NCBI GenBank assembly: GCA_046565505.1
Contig: JBKHYJ010000039.1
Coordinates: 1-63,366 of the forward strand
Length of the DNA: 63,366 nucleotides
Direction: 5' to 3'
Origin: JBKHYJ01 sp046565505
GTDB lineage: Bacteria > Acidobacteriota > Blastocatellia > UBA7656
Within the stretch, counting starts at the first letter, position 1. Each line of letters begins with the position of its first letter. Of the stretch, positions 45,113 through 54,079 are shown one piece after another. A program made the translations under genes and the position numbers. The notes below the pieces were generated by a model that was not told the DNA's origin, did no database searches, and saw only the letters and a program-made list of their open reading frames with translations.

Positions 45113-47137
45113 ATGAGTAATACGCCGACCTCCGATAAGGCACAGGGCATTTCAATGCGCGCCCCCGGCGCGCCAGGTTACCCCCCGCCCGCGTATCCCT
45201 TTTCGGCGATAGTGGGGATGCAGCCCGTCAAGCGCGCGTTGATGCTTCTGGCTGTCGATGGCGGATTGCGCGGGGCGCTCATAGAGTCAGGGGCATGCGC
45301 GGAGGCGACGGCGCTTGCCCGCTCTTTTGCCGCGATGCTGGCGCGAATAGATTCGTCAAGCTCGAATCCCGAAGATCACTTCTCGCGGCCCAGACGCGGC
45401 TTCCCTGTGATAGACCTGCCGCTGAATGCGACGACGGATCGCCTGCTCGGCGGAATCGACCTCGAACGCACTGTTGAAACGGGCGCAATGCATTATACGG
45501 CGGGACTGCTCGCGGAGGCAGACGGCGGCCTGCTCCTGGCGGCCGGCATAAACTTGCTCGATACGAGCCTGGTGGATCAGGTGGCGGCTGCGCTCGAAGC
45601 GGGCTTTGTTCGGGTAGAGCGTGAAGGTATGAGCGCCACCTTTCATTCCCGGTTCCGCCTTATCGGCACTTACGACGCGGCAGAAGGAGAAGTAATCGCG
45701 CACTTGAAGGATCGGGCCGGACTCTTAATCGCGGGCCGGGCGCCGGGCTCCGCGGAAGACATCACGGAGGCCGTCAGCCGCGCGATACGCTTCGAGCAGG
45801 ACCCCCGCGGCTTTGCCGAAGAATTTGCCTTCGAGACGGCGCTTCTACTATCCACCATCGCCGAGGCGCGCGCGCGCCTCGGCCAGATCAAGATGGCAGC
45901 CGGCGACCTCCGCCGCATCGTGGAGGCGGCCATCAGCCTCGGCGTTGAAGGCAATCGCGCAGACATATTCGCCGTCAAAGCGGCAAGGGCAAATGCGGTG
46001 CTCGACGGGCGCGACCGGGTCATTGATGAAGACATCATCGCCGCGATTCAGTTCGTGCTATTGCCGCGCGCAACTAAATACCCCGCCGCTGAAGAGCGAA
46101 AAGAAGAGACGGACGAGGCCACTGATGGTGAGGCCGACAGCGAACCGGGCGACGGCTACGAGCGCACGGGCCCAGATGATTCGCGCGGAGATGATTTCGT
46201 TGAGCGACCTGACAGGCCGATTGAGGAGCTTATCGTCGAGGCGATGGATTCACCTGCTCCCGACGCGGCTCTTAAGCTAGCGCGCGGCAGGGCCGGGGGC
46301 GGGGGCTCCGGAAGGCGCGCGCGGGCTTTAGATCACGCGCGCGGCAGGTATGTGGGGAGCGACTCAAGGCGAAATAAGACTGTGAGGCTCGCCATAGACG
46401 CCACTTTGCGCGCGGCCGCGCCGCACCAGGGCGCCCGACGCGATAAAAAAATTGCCTCGCGCTTCGACGGCGTAAAGGATATGAAGGTCCGCATCATTCC
46501 TGACGACCTCCGGTTTAAGAGATTCAAGCGCAAGGCTGGCATCCTATTCATTTTCGCCGTCGATGCGAGCGGCAGCATGGCGCTGAATCGCATGGCTCAG
46601 GCCAAAGGGGCGCTCACTCGATTGTTACAGCAAGCATACCTGCACCGTGACAAGGTTGCGCTGATAAGCTTCCGGCGTTCGACGGCGGAGACCGTCCTTG
46701 CGCCGACGCGGAGCGTGGAGGTCGCGAAGCGCGTTGTAGATTCGCTGCCGACTGGCGGCGCGACGCCGGTTGCCGCCGCGCTCGTCGAAGCTATAAGCCT
46801 TGCACGGCTCGCCCGGTCGCGGGGCCTGTCGCGGGCGATGCTGCTGCTCTTCACGGACGGCCGGGCGAACGTGGGGCTGCACGCCGGGGGCGGGAAGGAG
46901 CCTTCGCGGGGCGCCGAATCTATCCCGGAGGAGTTGCGGAGAATAGGGGGAGTGTTAGAGACTGAAAATATTGAAGCCGTCGTGATAGACACGAGGCCGA
47001 GGTTCGTTTCGACCGGCGAAGGACGGGAGCTTGCCGAATTGATCGGGGGCCGATATCTTTACCTCCCGCGCGCCGACGCGCCCGCCATCTATAAAGCCGT
47101 GTCGAGCGTAGCGGAAGAGGCGCGCCATCAGGGCTGA
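45113..47137 (+). CDS. bchD: magnesium chelatase subunit D
   Basis: 674 residues. The N-terminal AAA-like domain has lost the P-loop (G-A-C-A-E-A-T instead of G-x-x-G-x-G-K-S/T), as in other BchD proteins. An acidic linker (about residues 325-390) leads into a C-terminal von Willebrand A domain with the MIDAS motif D-A-S-G-S-M and a T-D-G-R-A-N motif. BchD bridges the BchI ring to the BchH subunit. The stop is 9 bp before the next gene. Confidence 0.92.
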   Translation: MSNTPTSDKAQGISMRAPGAPGYPPPAYPFSAIVGMQPVKRALMLLAVDGGLRGALIESGACAEATALARSFAAMLARIDSSSSNPEDHFSRPRRGFPVIDLPLNATTDRLLGGIDLERTVETGAMHYTAGLLAEADGGLLLAAGINLLDTSLVDQVAAALEAGFVRVEREGMSATFHSRFRLIGTYDAAEGEVIAHLKDRAGLLIAGRAPGSAEDITEAVSRAIRFEQDPRGFAEEFAFETALLLSTIAEARARLGQIKMAAGDLRRIVEAAISLGVEGNRADIFAVKAARANAVLDGRDRVIDEDIIAAIQFVLLPRATKYPAAEERKEETDEATDGEADSEPGDGYERTGPDDSRGDDFVERPDRPIEELIVEAMDSPAPDAALKLARGRAGGGGSGRRARALDHARGRYVGSDSRRNKTVRLAIDATLRAAAPHQGARRDKKIASRFDGVKDMKVRIIPDDLRFKRFKRKAGILFIFAVDASGSMALNRMAQAKGALTRLLQQAYLHRDKVALISFRRSTAETVLAPTRSVEVAKRVVDSLPTGGATPVAAALVEAISLARLARSRGLSRAMLLLFTDGRANVGLHAGGGKEPSRGAESIPEELRRIGGVLETENIEAVVIDTRPRFVSTGEGRELAELIGGRYLYLPRADAPAIYKAVSSVAEEARHQG

Positions 47138-47146
47138 TCAAGATTC

Positions 47147-48898
47147 ATGGTCGATTGTTTAACAGACAAAGAGCGGGATAACAGAGTTTTAGAGCTGTTG
47201 GACCGCGTCCTCGAAATCGAGCGCCGGCTGATCCCGACGGGGCTCCACGTCTTCGGGCGCGCGGCGGCTGGCCGGGAGGTCGCTGACCTGCTAGCGATGG
47301 TTGCGTCGTTCGAGCGGCCAGAATTGGGCGTCAGGGCTTTGACGGACTTGATCGCGGAGGGCCTAGGGTTGCCGCCTTACTCCGTGTTACTGGAAGAGGC
47401 CGCGACCTCCGAACTGCGACTGAAGGACCGCGAGCAGGTCGAGTCGATAATGCGTGAGGCGCTCGCGCGATTCATCGCCGCGAGAGGCGTTTCAGGGAAC
47501 GCCGCCGCCTGTGCATTTCTTTCAGAGCGAGCCAGCGTTGGGGCCGAGCATTCGCAAAAGGTTTTTGCATTACTCGCCAGGATCGCCGAGCAGTTAGAGA
47601 CAAACGGCGAGCTTGACGGATTAATGCGCGCGCTCAGGGGCAGGTACGTAGAGCCGGGCCCCGGGGCTGACATAATTCAAAACCCCGGCATCCTTCCCAC
47701 GGGCCGGAATACGCATGCGATTAATCCATATTCGGTCCCGTCCCCGGCGGCTATGAGGCGCGGGGCCCCTGTGTCGAAGGCGCTGTTGGACAGGCATGCC
47801 GGCGAGGCGGGCCGTTACCCGGAAACGATTGGGATGGTGCTCTGGGGGATCGATAACATCAAGACAGAAGGCGAGGCCGTGGCGCAGGCGCTGTGGCTGC
47901 TGGGGGTTAGGCCGCGCCGCGATTCGCTGAACCGCGTGACCGACGTTGACGTGGTGCCGCTAGATCAATTAGGCCGGCCGCGCGTCGACGTAGTGATGAC
48001 GGTTTCGGGCATCTTCCGAGACCTGTTCGGCGCAACGATGGGGCTGCTCGACCTGGCCGTGCGGCGGGTCGCCGCGCTCGATGAGCCGCGCGAGTTGAAC
48101 TACGTCAGAAAGCATGTCTCGGATCAGATGGCGGAATCAGGGTGCGGGTTTGACGAAGCCGCGGTGCGCGTGTTTTCAAACGCGGCGGGGAATTACGGCA
48201 CGAACGTAAATTTCATGGTGCTGGAAAGCCAGTGGGAAGACAGCGCGGAGTTGGGCGATCTGTTCGTCATGCGGAAGTGCTTCGCTTACGGCCGTGACTC
48301 GAAGGGGCGCAGCTTCGACGGGCGCGAGGCGCGAAAGCTGCTGGAGCGCGCGCTGTCGCGCGTCGAGGTCACTTATCAGAACATTGATAATACTGAGGTA
48401 GGGATCACAGATGTGGATCATTACTTCGAGTATTTGGGCGGCGTCTCGAAGGCCGTGGAAAAGCAGGCGGGTGCGCGGCCCAAGATATACATGTCTGACA
48501 CGCTCGCGCCGGCACCGAAGGTGCGGACGCTCGAAGAGACTATCAGGCTGGAGACGCGGACCAAGACGCTCAACCCGAAATGGTTCGAGGGGATGTTGCG
48601 CCACGGTTTCAGCGGCGTCGCGGAGATTGAGCACCACGTGACGAACACTTTCGGGTGGTCCGCGACTGCCGACGCCGTGGACGATTGGGTTTATTCTGAA
48701 GTGGCGACGACCTACGTGCTCGATGAGAAGATGCTCGAAAGGCTGCGGTCGCTCAACCCTCACTCGGCCAGAACGCTTGTCGGTCGATTGCTCGAAGCGT
48801 CGGGCCGCGGGTACTGGTCCGCCGACGCGGCCGTGCTCGACCGGCTCCGGGCCATATTCGCCGGCATCGAAGACGAGCTGGAGGGGGTCACCGGGTGA
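47147..48898 (+). CDS. bchH: magnesium chelatase large subunit, C-terminal half as a separate gene
   Basis: 583 residues corresponding to the C-terminal part of BchH, starting at the L-E-I-E-R-R-L-I-P-T-G-L-H-V-F-G region and running to the normal C-terminus. Landmarks are G-R-N-x-H-A-I-N-P-Y, W-G-I-D-N-I-K-T-E-G-E, D-V-V-M-T-V-S-G-I-F-R-D-L-F and the late H-H-V-T-N-T-F-G-W-S-A-T. It is encoded before the N-terminal half, the reverse of protein order. Its TGA overlaps the next gene's GTG (GTGA). The two chains presumably associate to form one porphyrin-binding subunit. Confidence 0.88.
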   Translation: MVDCLTDKERDNRVLELLDRVLEIERRLIPTGLHVFGRAAAGREVADLLAMVASFERPELGVRALTDLIAEGLGLPPYSVLLEEAATSELRLKDREQVESIMREALARFIAARGVSGNAAACAFLSERASVGAEHSQKVFALLARIAEQLETNGELDGLMRALRGRYVEPGPGADIIQNPGILPTGRNTHAINPYSVPSPAAMRRGAPVSKALLDRHAGEAGRYPETIGMVLWGIDNIKTEGEAVAQALWLLGVRPRRDSLNRVTDVDVVPLDQLGRPRVDVVMTVSGIFRDLFGATMGLLDLAVRRVAALDEPRELNYVRKHVSDQMAESGCGFDEAAVRVFSNAAGNYGTNVNFMVLESQWEDSAELGDLFVMRKCFAYGRDSKGRSFDGREARKLLERALSRVEVTYQNIDNTEVGITDVDHYFEYLGGVSKAVEKQAGARPKIYMSDTLAPAPKVRTLEETIRLETRTKTLNPKWFEGMLRHGFSGVAEIEHHVTNTFGWSATADAVDDWVYSEVATTYVLDEKMLERLRSLNPHSARTLVGRLLEASGRGYWSADAAVLDRLRAIFAGIEDELEGVTG

Positions 48899-51066
48899 AG
48901 ATCACAATCTTTTATGTAGGCTCCAGTCTGCTCGCGCCACTCAGGCGCGCGGAGTCCGAGATAAACAAGCTATACGCATTCGACTTGCGTATATCCGCCC
49001 ACAACTGCGGCGCCCCCCTCGCGGAAGACGAGTGGCGAGCCGCCCGGCGCGATATTGAACAGTCCGACCTCGTTTTCGTCATCCACGTAACCGAAGGCGA
49101 AAATGCCTCGCGCATCGCCGAATCCATAGATGAGTTCCGCGACCGGCACAACGCGGTCATCGCATTCAACTGCATGCCGGATTTGATGCGCCGCACGCGC
49201 ATGGGCGAGCTCGATTTTGCCAGGCTTATGAAGCCGCGCGAATCAGGCGATCAAGGACCGGGCGGAGGGGAGTCGGGCCGGAATATGGTTAGGAAGTTGG
49301 GCTCGTGGATGGGCGATTTTATAAAGGGGAGTAAGGAGGCCGATGGGAGCGGCCCGCGCCGAAGGTCGAAGGCGGGCGCGAATAAGGGCCGGTACGTGAA
49401 GATGATCGGCCGGCTGCCTTCGATTCTTAAATACGTCCCGAACGCCGGAAAACTGCGCGACGTTAAGAACTACCTGCTGTTGTTTTGCTACTTCCTACAG
49501 CCGACGCCGAACAACATTCGCTCGATGTTGCTCTACGCGGTAAAGCATTACGTTCCCGCAGCCGGCCGAGCCATTAAAGTCGATCCTCCCGAATCCATGC
49601 CGGCCGTCGCAATCTACCACCCCGACTCGCCGCATCTGTTTGAATCTTTCGGCGCGTACGAGAGATGGTACGAGCGCGCGCATAAGCGCAGGCTCGACAG
49701 GGATGAGACCGTCGGGCTGCTATTGATGCGACCGCAGATCGTGAGCAACGCCAGGCGGCATTACGACAGTTTGATAAGGGCGATAGAGCGCGAAGGTTTG
49801 GGGGTCATCCCGGCGATTTCTACGTTCATGGACAATCGCGAAGCCTGCCGCGAGTTCTTCGTAGAGCGCGCCGGGCCGCGCGTCGACAACCCCGTCGCGC
49901 GCGTCAGTCAGATCGTTTCGCTCACGGGGTTCAGCTTCGTCGGGGGGCCGGCGATGAATGACAGCGAGGCCGCGGTAGAATTCTTCAGGGGGTTGAACGT
50001 GCCGTTCCGCTCCGTGGTCTCGCTCGACGTTCAGACGATAGAGAGCTGGCGGGCCAGCAGGCTCGGCCTGAATCCGATTCAAACCGCGATGCAGGTCGCA
50101 ATCCCCGAGATAGACGGCGCGACGGAGCCATTCGTATTCGGCGGGCTCACTGAAAACGGCGATCAGCCGGAGGCGATCGAAGACCGTTGCGGGCGCATTG
50201 CGCGCCGGCTGGCGCGCTGGAACAGGCTGTCTGTCGCGCCGGCGGGCGATCTCAGACTCGCCTTCCTCGTCTTTTGCTTTCCACCTAATAAGGGGAACAT
50301 CGGGACGGCCGCGGACCTGGATGTCTTCGAGAGCTTATGCGGGATACTTGCGAGGCTGGAGGCGGAAGGCTACGCGGTCGATTCGCCCGCGAGCGCCGAG
50401 CATCTGCGCGAGATTCTACTGGGCGGGAACTCCGGCGAGTATGGCACGATAGCGAATGTAGCGTACCGGATGACGGTGGAGGAGTATAGGAGACTCTGCC
50501 CATACGTTGACGAGGTCGAGAGGGAGTGGGGGCGCGCGCCGGGCGCCATCAATTCAAACGGGCCAGAGATACTGATCCTCGGCGTAAATCTCGGCGGCGT
50601 GTTCATAGGCGTGCAGCCGACGTTCGGTTATGAAGGCGACCCTATGCGGCTGCTGATGGCGGAAAGCGGAGCGCCTCATCACGGGTTCGTGGGTCTGTAT
50701 ACTTACATGGAAAAAGTTTTTCGCGCGGACGCGCTCGTGCATGTCGGCACTCACGGCGCGGCGGAATTCATGCCCGGAAAGCAAGTCGGTTTGTCCGGGG
50801 ATTGCTGGCCTGATCGCCTGATCGGTGACCTGCCGAACATCTACATATACAGCGTCAATAATCCCTCGGAAGGCACGATAGCCAGGCGGCGCTCGTACGC
50901 GGAGCTCGTCTCTTACCTGACCCCGCCCGTGGAGAACGCGGGGCTATACAAGGAGCTTGCGGCGTTGAAAGACTTGCTGGGGGCTTACCGCCAATCGCGC
51001 GGACAATCTGAGCGCGCGCAGTTGTTCGAGATGATAGAGGACAAGGCCCGCGCCATGAACCTATAA
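48895..51066 (+). CDS. bchH: magnesium chelatase large subunit, N-terminal half as a separate gene
   Basis: 723 residues from GTG 48895, with GGAGGGGG upstream inside the previous gene. It begins with the BchH N-terminal domain (D-L-V-F-V-I-H-V-T-E-G-E-N-A) and continues to P-T-F-G-Y-E-G-D-P-M-R-L-L, H-V-G-T-H-G-A-A-E-F-M-P-G-K-Q-V-G and V-N-N-P-S-E-G-T-I-A-R-R-R-S-Y. The last two motifs are BchH rather than CobN in style. It ends just where the partner begins: 723 + 583 = 1306, the size of an intact BchH. Translation is probably coupled to the upstream half. Confidence 0.88.
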   Translation: MKITIFYVGSSLLAPLRRAESEINKLYAFDLRISAHNCGAPLAEDEWRAARRDIEQSDLVFVIHVTEGENASRIAESIDEFRDRHNAVIAFNCMPDLMRRTRMGELDFARLMKPRESGDQGPGGGESGRNMVRKLGSWMGDFIKGSKEADGSGPRRRSKAGANKGRYVKMIGRLPSILKYVPNAGKLRDVKNYLLLFCYFLQPTPNNIRSMLLYAVKHYVPAAGRAIKVDPPESMPAVAIYHPDSPHLFESFGAYERWYERAHKRRLDRDETVGLLLMRPQIVSNARRHYDSLIRAIEREGLGVIPAISTFMDNREACREFFVERAGPRVDNPVARVSQIVSLTGFSFVGGPAMNDSEAAVEFFRGLNVPFRSVVSLDVQTIESWRASRLGLNPIQTAMQVAIPEIDGATEPFVFGGLTENGDQPEAIEDRCGRIARRLARWNRLSVAPAGDLRLAFLVFCFPPNKGNIGTAADLDVFESLCGILARLEAEGYAVDSPASAEHLREILLGGNSGEYGTIANVAYRMTVEEYRRLCPYVDEVEREWGRAPGAINSNGPEILILGVNLGGVFIGVQPTFGYEGDPMRLLMAESGAPHHGFVGLYTYMEKVFRADALVHVGTHGAAEFMPGKQVGLSGDCWPDRLIGDLPNIYIYSVNNPSEGTIARRRSYAELVSYLTPPVENAGLYKELAALKDLLGAYRQSRGQSERAQLFEMIEDKARAMNL

Positions 51067-51144
51067 GCCGACGGGAAATTATCGCCGCCGGCCCGTGCCA
51101 GGCGGCTCGTCCCGCTCCTGATGCAGGCCGCCCGGCCACGGTAA

Positions 51145-51324
51145 TCACACGTTCAACTGTTGCCCGCACACCCTGCAATGTGCCCTGCGCTTCGCATTCA
51201 GCGAGCCGCATCCGCCGCACTTGTAATACATCTTTCGCGTGAAGAGATTCGTCAGCACGGCGCTGAGGACGAGAATCCCGCCCAGCACGGCTATGGTGAC
51301 GAGTGTGTCGAGAAAGTCCTTCAT
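51145..51324 (-). CDS. small membrane-anchored zinc-ribbon protein (59 aa)
   Basis: ATG at 51324, stop at 51145-51147. One hydrophobic helix (about residues 8-27, A-V-L-G-G-I-L-V-L-S-A) is followed by K-C-G-G-C-G-S and H-C-R-V-C-G, a complete four-Cys zinc ribbon. The domain logic and intact frame make it a credible gene despite its size. It lies convergent to the Mg-chelatase operon, 78 bp after its end. Function unknown. Confidence 0.7.
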   Translation of the reverse strand: MKDFLDTLVTIAVLGGILVLSAVLTNLFTRKMYYKCGGCGSLNAKRRAHCRVCGQQLNV

Positions 51325-51531
51325 GAATTATACGCGCCCGGCCACTGCCATGACGGAGCATAGAGATTATACAGTAATCGCCTTGCTGAAAGGGTCGCAG
51401 GGTTCAGGCGAAGTCACGCGGGCGGTGAGGGCTGACGACAAGACTTCCGACCGCGGATTCGGAGGGGCGATATGATACTTGAAGATTCACCGACAGGAAC
51501 TTTGCCACGATAAGGTTCCGGCATCTCCGCA

Positions 51532-52773
51532 TCAGCCCACAATCGCCGAGGGCTGTGGCTCTTCGGGCGGGGCGGCGGTAAGGGATTTTTCAAGGTCAGC
51601 CAGTACGATATCGATAGGTGTTTTAATAGTATAATTGCAATACATTGTCTCGGTTGAAACGAAGGTGCCATTCTCGAAATACTTATTCGACGGGGCGCCC
51701 CCGCCGCATAAAAAATAGTACTCGCATGTTTTCGCGCAAAGCTCCAGGCCGGAGTTAATATCCTGTAAGACGCGGCCGAACTTATCGCCCTTCGCCGCCT
51801 CCTGAAAATTATCAGTCATTACATTGCCGAAACAAAAGTCGCCATAATCGGCGCTCTTCACGCCGAGCAGTTCCGGTGAAAAGGTCGAAAAATTCCCGGC
51901 GCAGTCCACGCTTATGATCTCGAATGGCGTCGCCTGATCGTTATGCCTATCGTTCTCCCGGCCGGGCCCGCCCGAAGCCTGTGCGATGGCGTTGAAAGCG
52001 CGGTCGAATTCGCGAATCTTCACCGCGCCCCTACTTGCGTTCTGCAGGTGATACAGCCTCAAAAAGAACCGGCGCAGTTTCTCATTCATAGAATCACTCT
52101 TCAAAGTCGAAGATTGATTTACGCCCTCTATCTCTTCGATATTGAATCCGACTCTGCTTATGCCGTTCTTCAAATAGAACTCAAATATCTCATCGGGAAA
52201 GTCCAGGGATTGTGCGGTGATGACGGCGATAACATGAAAGTCAATCCCGTGCTTGCGCAGAGCGTCTACCCCTCGCATTACTTTTTGATGAGTCCCCGAA
52301 CCGCGGCGCGTTTTTCTGTGCGCGTCATGAATAAAAGCGGGGCCGTCTATGCTAAGGCCCAGACCTATATCATGCCTGGACATGAACCTGCACCACTCGT
52401 CGTTTATCAGGGTCCCGTTACTCTGGAACGAATGAGTGATTGTCGTGCGCGACAGTTGAAGATCCTCTATCGCCTGGAATGCCTCTTCGTAGTACGAGAT
52501 GGGCAGAGCCAGCGGCTCCCCGGCATGCCATACTATACTCAGCCTGTCGCCCACCAGGCCCGCGGCGGAAACATTATTTAAAGTCTGCTGTAAAACACCA
52601 GGAGGCATCCTCCGATTAGAGTCTCTGTCGGGAAGATAACAGTAGTCACAATCGATGTTACAAAACGGGGTGGGCTGAATTATCAGAAGGCCGATAGTTT
52701 TTTTTAACACTTCCGGCTGTTTCGCGCGCGCGAGCCTGACGATTTTCCTTGCCGGGGCTTCCTCATCACTCAT
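51532..52773 (-). CDS. radical SAM/SPASM RiPP maturase, GrrM-like cyclophane synthase
   Basis: 413 residues. The CX3CX2C cluster motif is C38-N-I-D-C42-D-Y-C45, followed by W-H-A-G-E-P-L in place of the G-G-E-P motif. The C-terminal SPASM-type region has several Cys (D-C-A-G-N-F, C-A-K-T-C-E-Y-Y-F-L-C-G-G-G and M-Y-C-N-Y), for auxiliary iron-sulfur clusters. It matches the GrrM/FxsB-like group that crosslinks an aromatic ring carbon to the beta-carbon of a residue two positions on. It lies 141 bp downstream of the precursor gene. Substrate assignment is by adjacency and motif match. Confidence 0.87.
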   Translation of the reverse strand: MSDEEAPARKIVRLARAKQPEVLKKTIGLLIIQPTPFCNIDCDYCYLPDRDSNRRMPPGVLQQTLNNVSAAGLVGDRLSIVWHAGEPLALPISYYEEAFQAIEDLQLSRTTITHSFQSNGTLINDEWCRFMSRHDIGLGLSIDGPAFIHDAHRKTRRGSGTHQKVMRGVDALRKHGIDFHVIAVITAQSLDFPDEIFEFYLKNGISRVGFNIEEIEGVNQSSTLKSDSMNEKLRRFFLRLYHLQNASRGAVKIREFDRAFNAIAQASGGPGRENDRHNDQATPFEIISVDCAGNFSTFSPELLGVKSADYGDFCFGNVMTDNFQEAAKGDKFGRVLQDINSGLELCAKTCEYYFLCGGGAPSNKYFENGTFVSTETMYCNYTIKTPIDIVLADLEKSLTAAPPEEPQPSAIVG

Positions 52774-52914
52774 GTTCAGTTAACCGTATAGCGGGGAGGA
52801 GAAGTCTAGTCGTAAAGTTGGATGAGCTACGGGCTCGCCTGAATGCTGTGCGGCGCCGGCCCTGATTCTTTAGGTATTCAACGATCCGGGACGAAGGACT
52901 CCGTAACGTGAGGG

Positions 52915-53289
52915 TTACCAATTACTGAATTTTCCCCAGTTATTCCAGTTGCCCCAGTTGTTCCAGTTATTCCAATCCCTCCAGTTATTCCAGTTGCCCC
53001 AGTTGGCCCAGTTGCCCCAGTTCCCCCACTGAGCCAGAGCCATCTCGGCCTCTGAAAACTCCGGGCGGCCCCCCGTGTCGGTCGGGGATAAGTTGGCTTC
53101 CAACTTCTTCAATAAGTGTTCTCTGATTGTGTTAATGCGCATTTGGAGGACTTCGCGCTTGGCCTCGACCGTAACTTCGTTGGCCTGACAGGGGGACGAG
53201 ATCAAGAGCCCCGAGGCCAGGGCGGCGGAGGCCGTCACGGCCTTGATCGTTCGCGTTGACCCTCCCTTATCGTTCTGCTCTTTTGCCAC
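52915..53289 (-). CDS. RiPP precursor peptide with twelve aromatic-x-N/D/K triplets (GrrA-like)
   Basis: 124 residues from GTG 53289 with GGAG about 9 nt upstream. A hydrophobic segment (about 15-33, A-A-L-A-S-G-L-L-I-S-S) is followed by a charged helical leader (V-E-A-K-R-E-V-L-Q-M-R-I-N-T-I-R). The core starts at Trp88 and continues to Trp124 with no break in 3-residue phase: aromatic residues at 88, 91, 94 and so on to 121 (eleven Trp, then Phe121), a small or polar second residue, and a third residue that is Asn in ten cases, Asp105 in one and Lys120 in one. The last residue is an extra Trp. It has the layout of GrrA-type precursors, whose F/Y/W-x-N-like triplets are cyclised. Confidence 0.87.
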   Translation of the reverse strand: MAKEQNDKGGSTRTIKAVTASAALASGLLISSPCQANEVTVEAKREVLQMRINTIREHLLKKLEANLSPTDTGGRPEFSEAEMALAQWGNWGNWANWGNWNNWRDWNNWNNWGNWNNWGKFSNW

Positions 53290-54079
53290 TTGTGATTCTC
53301 CTTGTTCACATGATTATGAGCTCGGCCCCGAACTATTTCGCCGCATGATTGACATAATCGAGGAGGATTCGCTTCCACTCGTCGTATGGGGAAAGGCGAT
53401 CATGAGGTGCCTCCCACTGAAACGCTGACCAGGCTCATGTAACTATTTGAAGTTCAACCGAATTTATTCAACCTACCTTGGGATGCCTCTTACTGCCGGA
53501 TGGTTCCTTCTGTAATGAAACCGGGAGATCAGTGTAAACTAAACCGCCAAATCTTACCACAGGCCATTGATATGTCAAGCGGCAAAGCGAGCAAAAATGG
53601 CCTGCTAGAATTTCGCAACAAGTTAGGAAACAGGCTCTCGGCTAACCCGGGCGGGCCGTCAAAAGTCATTGAAAACCGGGAGCCCGAGCGGGCACGCATG
53701 ACCCCGCAGTATGCCCTCCCTAAGACTTCGCGCGCCCGCCGGGCCGCAGAATTTTTGAGCGAGTCATTCTACTTTGCCGGGCCCTTGTGATTACGCCGGT
53801 GGAGGTTTTGTATTGAATGTTTCTATGTTGACTTGCAAAGGCAAAGAGACTATTTTATGTCAATCTCGCTTTTCGTGAGCCCTTGAAACAGGGCCATTGC
53901 TTTAGAGGATAACAAGAAAAGCGGAAACGGTTCGTCAGGTCTTATCTTCTGTTGTCACGGTCTCTCTAACTTGCGGCCGACTAACAGGCGCGATCGCCAC
54001 ATAGGAATTAGCGGTAAAAGGATCAACGACATTCAGCTTATCTACCCCTTCGGTTAACGATAGGCATGTGAGGATGAAA
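53290..54079. other. intergenic region between the RiPP and TIR/STAND operons
   Basis: About 790 bp between divergent genes. The only sizeable plus frame (53500-53790) has no ribosome binding site or family resemblance. Contents that can be supported are the promoter at 53828-53856 and AT-rich DNA near 53450-53580 and 53800-53950. Confidence 0.45.
53828..53856 (+). promoter_or_regulatory. candidate sigma70 promoter for the TIR-STAND operon
   Basis: TTGACT at 53828-53833, 17 nt, TATTTT at 53851-53856. It would give a leader of about 215 nt before the TIR gene. Motif evidence only. Confidence 0.45.

Noticed and set aside
47147..51066. CobN (cobaltochelatase) as the identity of the two large-subunit genes
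   Set aside because: The I-Y-S-V-N-N-P-S-E-G-T and E-F-M-P-G-K-Q motifs are BchH-like, and the neighbouring BchI has the BchI-specific Cys insert.
47147..51066. Frameshift or assembly error as the cause of the split BchH
   Set aside because: A frameshift keeps protein order; here the halves are inverted, and each has its own start and ribosome binding site. A local misassembly could still be tested with long reads.
53500..53790. 96-codon plus frame between the RiPP precursor and TIR genes
   Set aside because: No ribosome binding site and no recognisable domain; I considered a second precursor but there is no repeat or leader-like region.
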